From UBA8437 sp964646205 (lineage in GTDB: Bacteria > Planctomycetota > Planctomycetia > Planctomycetales > Planctomycetaceae), in contig CAZYAZ010000008.1 in NCBI GenBank assembly GCA_964646205.1, forward strand, positions 46,626 through 110,625: a stretch of DNA of 64,000 nt, in the 5' to 3' direction. The notes beneath the pieces were generated by a model that searched no databases, was not told where the DNA came from, and worked only from the letters and a program-made list of their open reading frames with translations. Numbering within the stretch: the first letter of the stretch is position 1; each line of letters opens with the position of its first letter. Below are positions 17,584 to 26,550 of this stretch, in pieces. The position numbers and the translations under genes are program-made.

Positions 17584-18708
17584 TTGCTCACGACGTTCGA
17601 CCGTTACCTGTTGAAGCGGTATTTTCACGCGTTCGCCGTTTGTTTTGTGGCGGCGATCGGTGTGTTTTTCGTCTTTGATGCGTTCACCAACGCAGACGAA
17701 TTTCAGAAGGCCAGTCCTGACGGATCGGTGTGGCCGATCATACGTCGAATGGCCGTGTATTACGGCTGTCAGTCGAGCCTGCTGCTGAGCCTGGTCGGCC
17801 ACATGCTGTGTGTGCTGGCGACGATGATCGTATTGGTGACCGTGCAGCGGACCGGCGAATTGCACCCGGTCCTGGCTTCCGGGGTTCCACTTTACCGTGT
17901 TGTGTTGCCACTGGTGGCAGGGGCGCTTCTGGTGAATGCCGGGATGATGGTGAACCAGGAATGGGTGCTGCCCCGGGTGGCACACGTATTGCAAACACCC
18001 CGAGGGCGCCGGGTCGAGCAAGGCGTGGACGTTCGTCCGTCTTTGGACTTTGCCACGCACGTGTTGATTTCTGCCAGCCGTGTTTATCCGGGGGCTTCCA
18101 GGTTGGAGGAGGCGGAGTTTGTTCTTCCGGTCCCCGACGTGGTGACTCGATTGACGACGTTGAAAGCAAAGCGAGCCCGGTATGTGTTGGGTGGACCTGG
18201 GGGGCGTTCGGGTTGGTTGCTGGCAGGACTTGATCCGGCCCCCGCGGAGTTGTCGCTCGCGGCGGCCGGTCGTGACGTTGTCAGGGCAGGGCGTCGACCA
18301 GGGACGTTGTTCGTGGTGTCAGGGGTGACACCCGATCAATTGTCCGAGAAGGCTGGGAATGCAAGGTTCCTGTCGACGCCTGATCTGCTGAAACGTATTC
18401 ACAACCCGTCTCAGGCAACCCGGGTGGCACACGATCAGTCTCTGGCAATACATGCAAGATTGACACGCCCTCTGCTGAACATCGCCGCGGTGTTCCTGGT
18501 CGTGCCGTTCTTGGTCCGCCGTGAAAGTCGTGGCGTGGTGACGAACCTGGCAATTGCCGGTGGAGTGATGCTGGGGCTGCTGGGCGCCGCCGAGGCGTGC
18601 CTGTACCTGGCAAGTTTCCAGGTGCTGGCTCCTGATGTCGCCGCGTGGTCGCCGGTGATCGCCAGCGGGATGTGTGCCACGTGGTATGCACGGCACGCAG
18701 AGACCTAG
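17584..18708 (+). CDS. LptF/LptG-family lipopolysaccharide export permease
   Basis: A 374-residue integral membrane protein of the YjgP/YjgQ family. LptF and LptG form the transmembrane dimer that, with the LptB ATPase, extracts lipopolysaccharide from the inner membrane and passes it to the Lpt bridge. The N-terminal TTFDRYLLKRYFHAF, three membrane helices before a large periplasmic domain (about 130-280) and three C-terminal helices match the family. The start is TTG at 17584, with AGGAAGG eight bases upstream. It converges on the lpx cluster, and a second paralogue lies at 34719-36017; which one is LptF and which LptG is not clear. Confidence 0.85.
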   Translation: MLTTFDRYLLKRYFHAFAVCFVAAIGVFFVFDAFTNADEFQKASPDGSVWPIIRRMAVYYGCQSSLLLSLVGHMLCVLATMIVLVTVQRTGELHPVLASGVPLYRVVLPLVAGALLVNAGMMVNQEWVLPRVAHVLQTPRGRRVEQGVDVRPSLDFATHVLISASRVYPGASRLEEAEFVLPVPDVVTRLTTLKAKRARYVLGGPGGRSGWLLAGLDPAPAELSLAAAGRDVVRAGRRPGTLFVVSGVTPDQLSEKAGNARFLSTPDLLKRIHNPSQATRVAHDQSLAIHARLTRPLLNIAAVFLVVPFLVRRESRGVVTNLAIAGGVMLGLLGAAEACLYLASFQVLAPDVAAWSPVIASGMCATWYARHAET

Positions 18709-18780
18709 TGGCGCGACACCAGTTCGTATGTGATGTCTCCTGGTGGAGACTCCTGGCGTTGGCTGCCAACCGGGCCGGCT

Positions 18781-19848
18781 TCAGGCCACCCGGCGGAAAT
18801 TCCGGCGAGCATGTGGTCCCTGGGCGCCTTGGGCATGGCCATCCCAGCAGTGCGATTCAACTGACGCGAGCACCTGGTCGGCAGCGACCATGGCCCGGAG
18901 AGCTTGGGGACCTCCAACCAGGGGAGGACGGCCAGTTTGGACACAATCTACGAAGTGCTGCAGTTCATCCGTCAGGGCGTCGGTGTCGGGGATTTCGGTT
19001 TCGTGGACCGTGATGAAATCGCCAAAGACCCTTTGCTTGAGTTGTTCGATGTCGGCTCCCGGCGCGGAAGCCAGTTCCAGCGGGGTTGGGCCGGTTAAAA
19101 GTGTCTTTGAAGGTCGAAAGGCCTTCAATTGTCGAGAATGGAGATCGACGTGGACACAGCCGGAGGCGGACCACGATGTGAGTACACGCCGCGGTTCGGG
19201 GTGCACACGGCTGGCTGAAATGTCGGCGACACAACCGTTGGAGAACGCAATTCTGGCTTGTACCGAATCTTCATGTCCGCCCATCAGGCTGACGCCAAAC
19301 GCCTCAACGCTGCGTATGGGAGATTCGACGAGTGCCAGTGCCAGTTCCAGGTCGTGGATCATCAGGTCGTGAACAACACCAATGTCTGTCGAACGAAATG
19401 CAAAGGGGCTGAGCCGTTGGATCTGCAGGTAGCGTGGCCGGTCGATCTGGCCAAACGCGGCCTTGACGGCGGGGTTGAATCGTTCCACATGGCCGACCTG
19501 CAGGACGACTCGCTCACGGTCTGCCAGGTCAACCAGTAGCGCGGCGTCGTCAAGCGTGCCCGCGATCGGTTTTTCAACCATCACCGATCGTCGTGCCCGG
19601 ATGCAATCGCCAGCGACCGTAAGGTGGGCTGAGGTCGGGACGGCTATGGTGACCGCGTCGACATCGTCCAGCAGGTCGTGGTAGTCCGTGACGTGCGCGC
19701 AGCCGCAATTCTTGGCAACTTCGCGTCCAATCTCGACATTGGGTTCGGCAACACCAATGAGGTCGACGGAGTCGAGACCGGAGAGAATGCGGGCATGGTG
19801 TTGGCCGAGCGCGCCAACGCCGACCACGGCGATTTTGAGGCGTGTCAT
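18781..19848 (-). CDS. Gfo/Idh/MocA family oxidoreductase coupled to lpxA
   Basis: A 355-residue NAD(P)-dependent sugar dehydrogenase. The Rossmann motif is VGVGALGQHHARIL (11-24), the catalytic Lys is in the EKPIAGTLDDA motif, and the HDLMIHDLEL His pair is present. Its ATG overlaps the lpxA TGA by four bases, so the two are translationally coupled. In Acidithiobacillus and Leptospira a Gfo/Idh/MocA enzyme (GnnA) beside lpxA oxidises UDP-GlcNAc at C3, so that the aminotransferase GnnB can make the diamino sugar of amide-linked lipid A. This position suggests the same, but no GnnB is in the window, so the function is inference only. Confidence 0.87.
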   Translation of the reverse strand: MTRLKIAVVGVGALGQHHARILSGLDSVDLIGVAEPNVEIGREVAKNCGCAHVTDYHDLLDDVDAVTIAVPTSAHLTVAGDCIRARRSVMVEKPIAGTLDDAALLVDLADRERVVLQVGHVERFNPAVKAAFGQIDRPRYLQIQRLSPFAFRSTDIGVVHDLMIHDLELALALVESPIRSVEAFGVSLMGGHEDSVQARIAFSNGCVADISASRVHPEPRRVLTSWSASGCVHVDLHSRQLKAFRPSKTLLTGPTPLELASAPGADIEQLKQRVFGDFITVHETEIPDTDALTDELQHFVDCVQTGRPPLVGGPQALRAMVAADQVLASVESHCWDGHAQGAQGPHARRNFRRVA

Positions 19849-20732
19849 GCAGCTTGCCGTCTGGGAAGGGAAGGCGGTGGGTTGTTTTTGGTGTCGTCGG
19901 CTGGACGCTCGTCCACAACTGAGCCGCCGGCGGGATCACGTGCGCGCAGGTTGTGTCCCTTGATCTGGCGGGTGATAAACGAAAGCCAGTTGGTCAGTTC
20001 CGGCGGAAGTTGGCCCTCGAGCGAGGTCTCAAAGTGCTGTTGAATGTCCTCGATCTTTTTGAGTTGCCGGAAGTGCATTCGGAAGGCCCGCTGGATCATC
20101 GACATGATTTCTCGAGACATGCCGGCGCGTTGCATTCCAATCTTGTTGATCGTTTTCAGGCACGGGTTGTCGCTTCCGGCCGCCAGCATGTAGGGCGGGA
20201 TGTCGTGTGGTACACGGCAGCCACCACTCACAAACGCCAGGGCACCGATGGTCGAGTAGTGGTGAACCACCGAGTTGCCGGAAATTATCGCGCCGTTGTC
20301 AACGTGGACGTGTCCGCCGAGGAGTACGCCGTTGACAAGAATGACGTCATTGTGGACATGGCAGTTGTGTGCAACGTGCGCGTTGGCCATCAGCAAGTTG
20401 CGGTCGCCAATCCGGGTGGTCCCGTCCTCTTTTTCGGCGCCGCGATTGATCGTCACGCCCTCGCGGAACATGTTGTTGTCGCCGATGAGCAGTCGAGTGT
20501 CTGACTCCTCGTAGCTTTTGTCCTGCGGGTCGGCTCCTATCACGCAGTGGGGCAGAAATCGGTTGTTTTCACCGATTTCGGTGTTGCCCGTCAAAACAAC
20601 ATGGCTGTCAAGGCGGGTGCCATTGCCAAGTCGGACACCAGGGCCCACCAGGCAGAAGGGGCCGATGGTGACGTCGGAACCCAGTTGGGCAGCAGAATCA
20701 ACCTGGGACAGGGGTGAGATGTTTGCAGGCAT
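19845..20732 (-). CDS. lpxA: Acyl-ACP:UDP-N-acetylglucosamine O-acyltransferase
   Basis: LpxA performs the first step of lipid A synthesis, transferring a hydroxyacyl chain from ACP to UDP-GlcNAc. The left-handed beta-helix hexapeptide repeats fill residues 10-190, with the catalytic His in NAHVAHNCHV (about 112-121). The helical C-terminus follows. At 295 residues it is about 30 longer than the E. coli enzyme because of a charged, proline-rich tail (from about residue 264). The family block INRGAEKEDGTTRIG is intact. It lies 35 bases after lpxC and is coupled to the following oxidoreductase. Confidence 0.95.
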   Translation of the reverse strand: MPANISPLSQVDSAAQLGSDVTIGPFCLVGPGVRLGNGTRLDSHVVLTGNTEIGENNRFLPHCVIGADPQDKSYEESDTRLLIGDNNMFREGVTINRGAEKEDGTTRIGDRNLLMANAHVAHNCHVHNDVILVNGVLLGGHVHVDNGAIISGNSVVHHYSTIGALAFVSGGCRVPHDIPPYMLAAGSDNPCLKTINKIGMQRAGMSREIMSMIQRAFRMHFRQLKKIEDIQQHFETSLEGQLPPELTNWLSFITRQIKGHNLRARDPAGGSVVDERPADDTKNNPPPSLPRRQAA

Positions 20733-20767
20733 GGTGGAGTGAATCGCCGGGGCTTGAAGGCTAGTTG

Positions 20768-21682
20768 TCAGGCGGCGGCCGGAATGTGGTCATATTGGCG
20801 GCAGTCGTTCAGGATCATCGCTGTGGCTTCGTGGTTGTCGGAGTGGCCCGTGCAACAGGCATGGATGTGGCCGCAAAGGTCCGTGCCAAGCAGTGCGAAG
20901 TCACCGATACAATCGAGAATCTTGTGGCGGACACACTCGTCGGAGAAACGCAACGGATTGTCAATCGGCCCATTGGGGCCAAAGACGACCAGGTCCTGGT
21001 GTGTCAGTCCGAGTCCGAGTCCCTGTTGTTTGAGGGCGGCAACCTCGTCTTCGAGTACGAAGGTTCGGCAGCCGGCGATGTCGCTGGGAAACGTCTCGGG
21101 GTCCAGCACATAGGTGCGATTTTGCGGAGCAATGGGTGAGCGGGGGCCGTAGTCGAGGTGATAGGTGATGGCCAGAGCGGGGCGGGTGAGTGGGCGAAGC
21201 GCGATGCTGCGGCCGGCGTTTCCAATAGACAACGGACGGTCAATTGCACGGCGGGGGCGAGGAACATCCTGTGGCACCCTTCCGGCTTCCAGGATTGCGT
21301 CGACAACCGGAAGGCATGATCCGTCAAATCCAGGCGGCTCGGGAGCGTCCAGGGTGACCAGGCAGTTGTCTACTTGCATTCCTGCCAGTGCGGCCACGAC
21401 GTGTTCGACCAGTTCAATCACGACATTGTCGCGGCCAATTGCAGTGCGTCGAGAACGCGGAAGTACAAAATCCCGCGTAGCCGGCACGGGTTTTGTGCCC
21501 GGACAATCCAGTCGCTGGAATGCTATCCCAAAACCGGGGTCCGCCGGGTGCAGTTCCAGCCGGACATCCGCTCCAGTAACAAACCCAATGCCGCGGCATC
21601 CAACCTCGCGACCCAACGTGTATTGAGCGCGGGCCGGTCGAAGTGAGCGGCGTGCCAGATTTTTGGCGACTGTGGCGGGCAT
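20768..21682 (-). CDS. lpxC: UDP-3-O-acyl-N-acetylglucosamine deacetylase
   Basis: LpxC is the zinc enzyme that commits UDP-acyl-GlcNAc to lipid A. In 304 residues the zinc ligands can be placed in EHVVAALAGMQVDNC (His), and in the C-terminal region HKILDCIGDFALLG (His and Asp), followed by the catalytic His in TGHSDNHEA. The N-terminal RRSLRPARAQYTLGREV matches the start of the first domain. The order ompH, lpxC, lpxA supports the call. Together with lpxA it shows the organism invests in a lipopolysaccharide outer membrane. Confidence 0.95.
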   Translation of the reverse strand: MPATVAKNLARRSLRPARAQYTLGREVGCRGIGFVTGADVRLELHPADPGFGIAFQRLDCPGTKPVPATRDFVLPRSRRTAIGRDNVVIELVEHVVAALAGMQVDNCLVTLDAPEPPGFDGSCLPVVDAILEAGRVPQDVPRPRRAIDRPLSIGNAGRSIALRPLTRPALAITYHLDYGPRSPIAPQNRTYVLDPETFPSDIAGCRTFVLEDEVAALKQQGLGLGLTHQDLVVFGPNGPIDNPLRFSDECVRHKILDCIGDFALLGTDLCGHIHACCTGHSDNHEATAMILNDCRQYDHIPAAA

Positions 21683-21805
21683 GTGACGGCAGTGGGCGGG
21701 ATTGGTGCTGTGACGACCGTAACGCCGACCGCCCCGAGGCTGTCTCGGGGCGATGGGCGTCTCAGAATTTGTCGTGAGGCCGGATCTTCAACAATGGTCT
21801 CGGAA

Positions 21806-22459
21806 TTACCGTTTCTTGGTCTGCGTGGCTCCAGCCGGCTGAGCACCAGTTCGTGCGGCAGGCGACTGTTTCAGGTATTGCTTGTTGAGGTATTCGATCA
21901 CCGGCCCCGTGATGTTGTCCTCTTCCCGGAAATAGACAACCTGTCGTTGCAATTCACCCACGACGCTGTTCGGGGTGGTCGCGTCGGAAGCCTTGCTGTT
22001 GAACCTGATGACCAGGGTGTAACCCCAGGCATCCGCGGCCCGTTTGACAACGGTTTTGATCTCGCCGTGAATTGTCTTCAGCAGTTGGGCTTCCCGTCGC
22101 AACACTCTTTTGCGTTCGTTCTTGTTGAAGACCACAAGGTCAGCTTTGAGCTTGTCACCTTGTTGTTCGAGTTCGGCGTACTTGGCGCTGCCAGCCTCGA
22201 GATTGCCCGATTTGAGGCGTTTGACAATCGTCTCGATCTGTTTCATCGTCGCCGTTCGCTGAGGCTCGCTCTTGGCGATCTCTGCCTTGATCTCGGATCG
22301 AAGGGCATCGACTTTTTTGTAGTTCTTTAGGACGCGACTGATGTCGATCAGTGCGACTTTATGCGGAGCTGACGCTGAGGCCGCCTCCTGGGCATGGATT
22401 GCGGCCGGTGGTGCGGCCAGAAGGACGGTGGCAATAAGGAGAGAAGCGAGTCTAGTCAC
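21806..22459 (-). CDS. OmpH/Skp-family periplasmic chaperone
   Basis: A 217-residue secreted helical protein. The first 23 residues are a signal peptide (TRLASLLIATVLLAAPP). The rest is a long charged coiled coil from about residue 45 to 150, containing VALIDISRVLKNYKKVDAL at its start as in OmpH/Skp proteins. Skp holds unfolded outer-membrane proteins in the periplasm. I chose the GTG at 22459 because AAAGGAG lies ten bases upstream and the signal peptide then starts the protein; the frame continues to 22516. It is first in the run to lpxC, lpxA and the oxidoreductase. Confidence 0.85.
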   Translation of the reverse strand: MTRLASLLIATVLLAAPPAAIHAQEAASASAPHKVALIDISRVLKNYKKVDALRSEIKAEIAKSEPQRTATMKQIETIVKRLKSGNLEAGSAKYAELEQQGDKLKADLVVFNKNERKRVLRREAQLLKTIHGEIKTVVKRAADAWGYTLVIRFNSKASDATTPNSVVGELQRQVVYFREEDNITGPVIEYLNKQYLKQSPAARTGAQPAGATQTKKR

Positions 22460-22742
22460 GGCCGAGACACTCCTTTGTGTTGGCAGTGCCCGAGCACGGC
22501 AGCGGCCGGAAGACAAACGGTGGCTTCCATGCCACGTGCCTGGTCAGGCGAATCCATTCATTGGTGTTGTGATTGGCGGGGTTTTGGCAGAGTTGCCCGG
22601 GCACGTCAAGAGGAGTGTTTGGGCAGTTGCCTCCCTGTTGACACAATCGGCCGGCGCAAGGGGGAGGCTGAATACCAATCGCGCAGATTTGGGGAAATAG
22701 GTGAACTTTGCCGGGTGTGCGGGTCGCACGGGCAGTTCTTCG

Positions 22743-23555
22743 CTATTCGGGGGTCCACAGTGGTGTGGGTTTTGCAGAACTGTGGGATCCAGTTCGTCTT
22801 GCCTTGAGCCTGACGTAGGGCGGGATAAAGCGTCCCCTGTGCCGAAAGTCTCCCGGCTGGGCGACCCGATCAGCTCGCAACGGCTCGCGAAGATCCTCGA
22901 TGACAAAACCAGATTGGCAGAGTGTGCCGACCAGTTGTTCCAGCCGATGTAGAAATTCAACCGTCCCCTCTTCGCGGTAGGACTGGTCGGGTACTTCAGG
23001 AAGTGGCCCCTCGTGATAATATTCGACTCCCATCACGTAGCGATCTCGGCGGTCCCGATGCGAGATCTGGAGGCTGGCGGGTTGCTTGTGTTGGCTGAGG
23101 TAGAGTCCTCCCTCGCGGAGCACCCGGGCCACTTCACCAAACACAGGTTCCAGGTCGGCGACATAACAGGTGCTAACCGGCTGGTGCACGATGTCGAACG
23201 CATCGTCGCGGAGTGGACTGAGGTCATCCATTGAGGCCTGGACAACGGTGACGGCCAGGCGTCGTTTTTCAGCCTCCCGGCTGTCGATGGCCAACATCTG
23301 ATCGCTGAGGTCGACGACGGTCACGCGGGCCCCGGCGGCTGCATAAAGAATCGATTGCCATCCACCTCCGGCTGCCAGGCACAGCACATCCAGTCCCTCA
23401 ACAGTCGCCGGCAACCAACCACGCCCGTCCAGGATCTCCAGGGGCTTGGCAATTTCCTGGTCGGTGGCGACTCTCGCGAACTGGCTGCCTGCCCGGACCA
23501 TCCGGTTCCATGCCGCCTGGTTGTGACGCAGGAAGTCGGATTCTGGCGGAGTCAT
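22743..23555 (-). CDS. Class I SAM-dependent methyltransferase
   Basis: A 270-residue Rossmann-like methyltransferase. Motif I is VLCLAAGGGWQS (about residues 49-60), the acidic residue binding the SAM ribose is in VTVVDLSDQML, and motif post-I is FDIVHQPVSTCYV. The substrate is not identifiable; it lacks the UbiE/MenG signature blocks, so it should not be assumed to be the last menaquinone methylase despite lying at the end of an operon headed by mqnA. The ATG at 23555 (MTPPESDF) is preferred, but a TTG at 23579 would overlap the upstream stop in a typical coupled arrangement. Confidence 0.82.
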   Translation of the reverse strand: MTPPESDFLRHNQAAWNRMVRAGSQFARVATDQEIAKPLEILDGRGWLPATVEGLDVLCLAAGGGWQSILYAAAGARVTVVDLSDQMLAIDSREAEKRRLAVTVVQASMDDLSPLRDDAFDIVHQPVSTCYVADLEPVFGEVARVLREGGLYLSQHKQPASLQISHRDRRDRYVMGVEYYHEGPLPEVPDQSYREEGTVEFLHRLEQLVGTLCQSGFVIEDLREPLRADRVAQPGDFRHRGRFIPPYVRLKARRTGSHSSAKPTPLWTPE

Positions 23556-23575
23556 GGCGGAGGGCTGTGTCAGGT

Positions 23576-24745
23576 TCAATCGGTCGCGGAGGCGGAGTGC
23601 CCGATCAGGGCAGCCGCCCAGGTCACCAGGTCACCGCGATTTCGGGCCGTATCACGGAGCAGGTCGAGGCGACCGGCCTTGTGGCACATTTCAGCGAAGC
23701 TGAATCCGGTGGATTCATCGAGGTGGGCCAGGTGAGTCACTGCCAATTCGACGGCCTCGTCCGTGCGTCCGATTCTTTGCAACAGGTCGACAATCACGTA
23801 GGCGATCATCTGCTTGTCTTCCTCATCGGGTTCAGCTTCGAGCTGCGCGAGGAAGTAGGCGACGGCCTCGTCCTGGTTGTCGTCGAGCAGTGCTCGCATG
23901 AAATGTCCGTGCGCGGTGTAGAAGTCACCGAAGGGGGCTTCGCCCGGATATTGGAATTGCTCGTCGAGCCGGGCTCCATATTCGGCTAGCTCGAGAGCCT
24001 GGCTCAATTCGGGACAGTCCTTCTCCAGAGAGCGGGCGAAGCGAACCACGGCACTCAGATGCGAAACATCAATGTGGTAGTTTCCCTCGGCAAAAAGCCA
24101 GTCACGGTCACCAGAAACGAGTTCGCGAAGGTTCTCGGACGCCTCAACCATTGGCAATCTCTGGGTGACTTCAGCATTGAGCGTGTGGCAGAGGTCGCCG
24201 TAAAGCTGTTTGACCAGCAATCGAGCCGCGGCCTGTCGGTCGTCGGGTGGCAGTTGCATGATTTGCTGATCGAGCGCGGTGATCGTGTTGCAGGTTCCGT
24301 GCGAATTGAGCATCAGTTCGAGTCCCTTGACCGGATGTGCTCCCTCGTAGAGAGCCACGTTGATCAATTCCTCGGTACGCTCGTAGTCTTCGCCGGTGGA
24401 CTGGATGCTGTCGAGTGCCTCGCGGACGGGCTGGGGTTCCTGGATTGTCTGGAAATAGACCCAGGCGTCGCCGACGCGATCCTGTTCCAAGAGCAGAGTG
24501 CCGACCTGGCGAGCCGACTCGACGTAGTGTTTCTCGAAGTCTGTCCTGTGTTCGTCGGGAACATCCTCGAAGGAGGTGGGACGGATGAGTGGCAATTCGA
24601 ACTCCAACTTCTTTTGCATCAGGAGGACGTCAAACAGCCGGTGGTAGTTCTGTTCGTCGGTGAGCACCGTGGCCAGTTGCTGCAGCGCAGCCTGTCCGCC
24701 GTCAGTTTGTTGCAGGTCTTCTAGGGCAGAAAATGTGTCACTCAT
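23576..24745 (-). CDS. Conserved unknown protein, helical, repeat-like
   Basis: I do not recognise this 389-residue protein. It has no signal peptide or membrane segment and is rich in Glu, Asp, Leu and Ala. Segments such as ESARQVGTLLLEQDRVGDAWVYF and VYDLLQRIGRTDEAVELAVTHL-like helical pairs suggest a TPR or other alpha-solenoid fold. It starts 107 bases after the unknown protein upstream and its stop meets the methyltransferase start region, so it belongs to the mqnA-headed operon. A scaffold or regulatory role is only a guess. Confidence 0.78.
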   Translation of the reverse strand: MSDTFSALEDLQQTDGGQAALQQLATVLTDEQNYHRLFDVLLMQKKLEFELPLIRPTSFEDVPDEHRTDFEKHYVESARQVGTLLLEQDRVGDAWVYFQTIQEPQPVREALDSIQSTGEDYERTEELINVALYEGAHPVKGLELMLNSHGTCNTITALDQQIMQLPPDDRQAAARLLVKQLYGDLCHTLNAEVTQRLPMVEASENLRELVSGDRDWLFAEGNYHIDVSHLSAVVRFARSLEKDCPELSQALELAEYGARLDEQFQYPGEAPFGDFYTAHGHFMRALLDDNQDEAVAYFLAQLEAEPDEEDKQMIAYVIVDLLQRIGRTDEAVELAVTHLAHLDESTGFSFAEMCHKAGRLDLLRDTARNRGDLVTWAAALIGHSASATD

Positions 24746-24852
24746 CGTTGGAACTGTCCTGGTGCGAAGGTGGGGCGGTCGAGTCGGGGTGAGTTGTTCA
24801 AACAGTATTATTATGCAGGCGAGGTTGGCAGGGGGGAAGTGCCCCGGCGATG

Positions 24853-26544
24853 CTACTCGACTGTCACTAGTGGCGCAATGTCGCCATCGGGGCCAAACAG
24901 TCCGATCAAGGTTTCATTGTTCACGTGTTGTCCGACGACGGACCGGGGTGGGTGGGTGTTGGTGAGACTGCGGTAAAGGACCAGTTGCACGTCTCCGAGT
25001 TTCAGTCGAAACGCAGCGGCGTCTCGGGGTGACACAACCTGCCGGTCCTCGGAAACAGTTAGAGAATTCCATTCGGCTTTGCGTCGTCGCCGGCCGGCGG
25101 AAAGGTCAACAACCAGTGGCAGATACAGGCCGGGGCCCGGGCCGGCGTGAGACCAGGACAACTGGTTCTGGTGAGACGCAATCGTTGACGGGCCGGTGGC
25201 CAGCATGGGGTTGTCGGGCAATGCAAGCGGAAAGATTCGTGCTGAGACTCCGCCACCGGCCAGTCTCCAGTCTCGTCGTCCATTGGATGCCGGTTTTGCC
25301 GTGACTCGATCGGGCAACATCAGGGAGGAGTGACAGTTGATTGGATCGTCACCGGCTGATTGCGGGTGTCCCACGACAGCGTCGGCCAGTACAAGCAACT
25401 CTTCTGCACGAGACAACAATATCTGTCTGTCCACTCGCCGGCCGTCGCCGGCGTCAGCCTGCAACTCGATGTAGTCGGCGTCTTCGTCACTTTGCCAGCA
25501 GACACATTCCCAGTGATCGAAAGTCCAGTCGTGTTGGTTTCCGGTGACCTTGATGGACCAGTCGCCGCCAAGCAGTGTGCGGCCATCGACGGAAATGTCC
25601 AACCGTGGAGTGGCCCGGTCGTGTGTGACAACCACGGTGGGGGCCTTGGCCATGGGGTGGGTGCGCAGGACCGCGACATGAGCCCAGTCAGACTGAGTGA
25701 CACGCGAAGCGGGGGACGGTTCTGCGAGTTGGATGGCGGAGTTCAGCAGTTGCTGAAGGCTGCGGGCCGGTCGGTGTGGCAGTGCGAGTCGGTCTCGCTG
25801 TCGGTAAAGCGGAGTGAGCCAATTGACGAGCCGGGAAAACCGTTGGTGCGCGAGTTTGTTCCAGGGGCGGTTGTCGAACCGCTGCGCCCAGTAACCGGCC
25901 CGCACCAGCGTTGCCAGCCATTCAGGCAGATCGTCGAAATGATCGGCATGCGGGGTGCCGTCGGTGTCGGTCCGGTCGAGCAATTCCTCCTGGAGAGCCC
26001 GTTGCCCACTTCGTCTCAGGGCTGCGGTGCCTTTGAGTGGTGAGAGCAGCAGGCCGGTGATGTAGGCGAGTTCCGGCGAAAGGGGGCGGGTCGTCGTTAA
26101 CGAAATGCAGTTCCGCCAGGCGGACAACCATTGTTGGGTCCGCTTGGGGGGTGGTGGTTGACACAGCAATGACAGACTGGCCAACAAGTCGCCTTCGCTG
26201 GCGTCGGTTTCCAGACGGGCGATCGCGGGGAGTGGTGACCGTCTGCTGGAATTGCTTCCAATTGTTGGGCGGCTTTGGGGGTGAGCCGCGGTGCTCCGCC
26301 AGGCCGAGGCCAGGTGGGGTTGAGTGGGAATCCAGTCGAATGCCCGGGAGGGTAGCTTGGGGGTGTTGCTGTTGCACCTGTTGGCCAGGTCGTCCAGCCA
26401 GATTTGGACAAACGTGTCGGGAGATCCGCTCCGCGCAGCCTGTTTGAGGGTGGCCGGGGCACCCCGGTCGAACTGGAGTCCGGCCAGGAAGCCGGGATGA
26501 TCGAGGGGAGCTGCCTCACCGGGCGTAGGCGCGTGAATGGTCAT
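24853..26544 (-). CDS. Conserved unknown protein, 563 aa
   Basis: I cannot assign this 563-residue protein with confidence. The N-terminal half (to about residue 270) looks alpha-helical with many Trp, Arg and Leu residues (ELAYITGLLLSPLKGTAALR, WLATLVRAGYWAQRFDNRPW). The C-terminal half looks beta-rich (GDWSIKVTGNQHDWTFDHWE, DADYIELQADAGDGRRVDRQ). This helical-then-beta-sandwich order recalls heparinase II/III-like polysaccharide lyases, but I see no diagnostic motif. There is no signal peptide. It begins 6 bases after the amidohydrolase stop, so it is co-transcribed with the mqn and ABC genes. Confidence 0.75.
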   Translation of the reverse strand: MTIHAPTPGEAAPLDHPGFLAGLQFDRGAPATLKQAARSGSPDTFVQIWLDDLANRCNSNTPKLPSRAFDWIPTQPHLASAWRSTAAHPQSRPTIGSNSSRRSPLPAIARLETDASEGDLLASLSLLCQPPPPKRTQQWLSAWRNCISLTTTRPLSPELAYITGLLLSPLKGTAALRRSGQRALQEELLDRTDTDGTPHADHFDDLPEWLATLVRAGYWAQRFDNRPWNKLAHQRFSRLVNWLTPLYRQRDRLALPHRPARSLQQLLNSAIQLAEPSPASRVTQSDWAHVAVLRTHPMAKAPTVVVTHDRATPRLDISVDGRTLLGGDWSIKVTGNQHDWTFDHWECVCWQSDEDADYIELQADAGDGRRVDRQILLSRAEELLVLADAVVGHPQSAGDDPINCHSSLMLPDRVTAKPASNGRRDWRLAGGGVSARIFPLALPDNPMLATGPSTIASHQNQLSWSHAGPGPGLYLPLVVDLSAGRRRRKAEWNSLTVSEDRQVVSPRDAAAFRLKLGDVQLVLYRSLTNTHPPRSVVGQHVNNETLIGLFGPDGDIAPLVTVE

Positions 26545-26550
26545 AATTTC

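Noticed and set aside
18735..18750. A GTCTCC/GGAGAC hairpin between the first LptF/G gene and the oxidoreductase.
   Set aside because: A six-base stem with no T-run is expected by chance in this composition.
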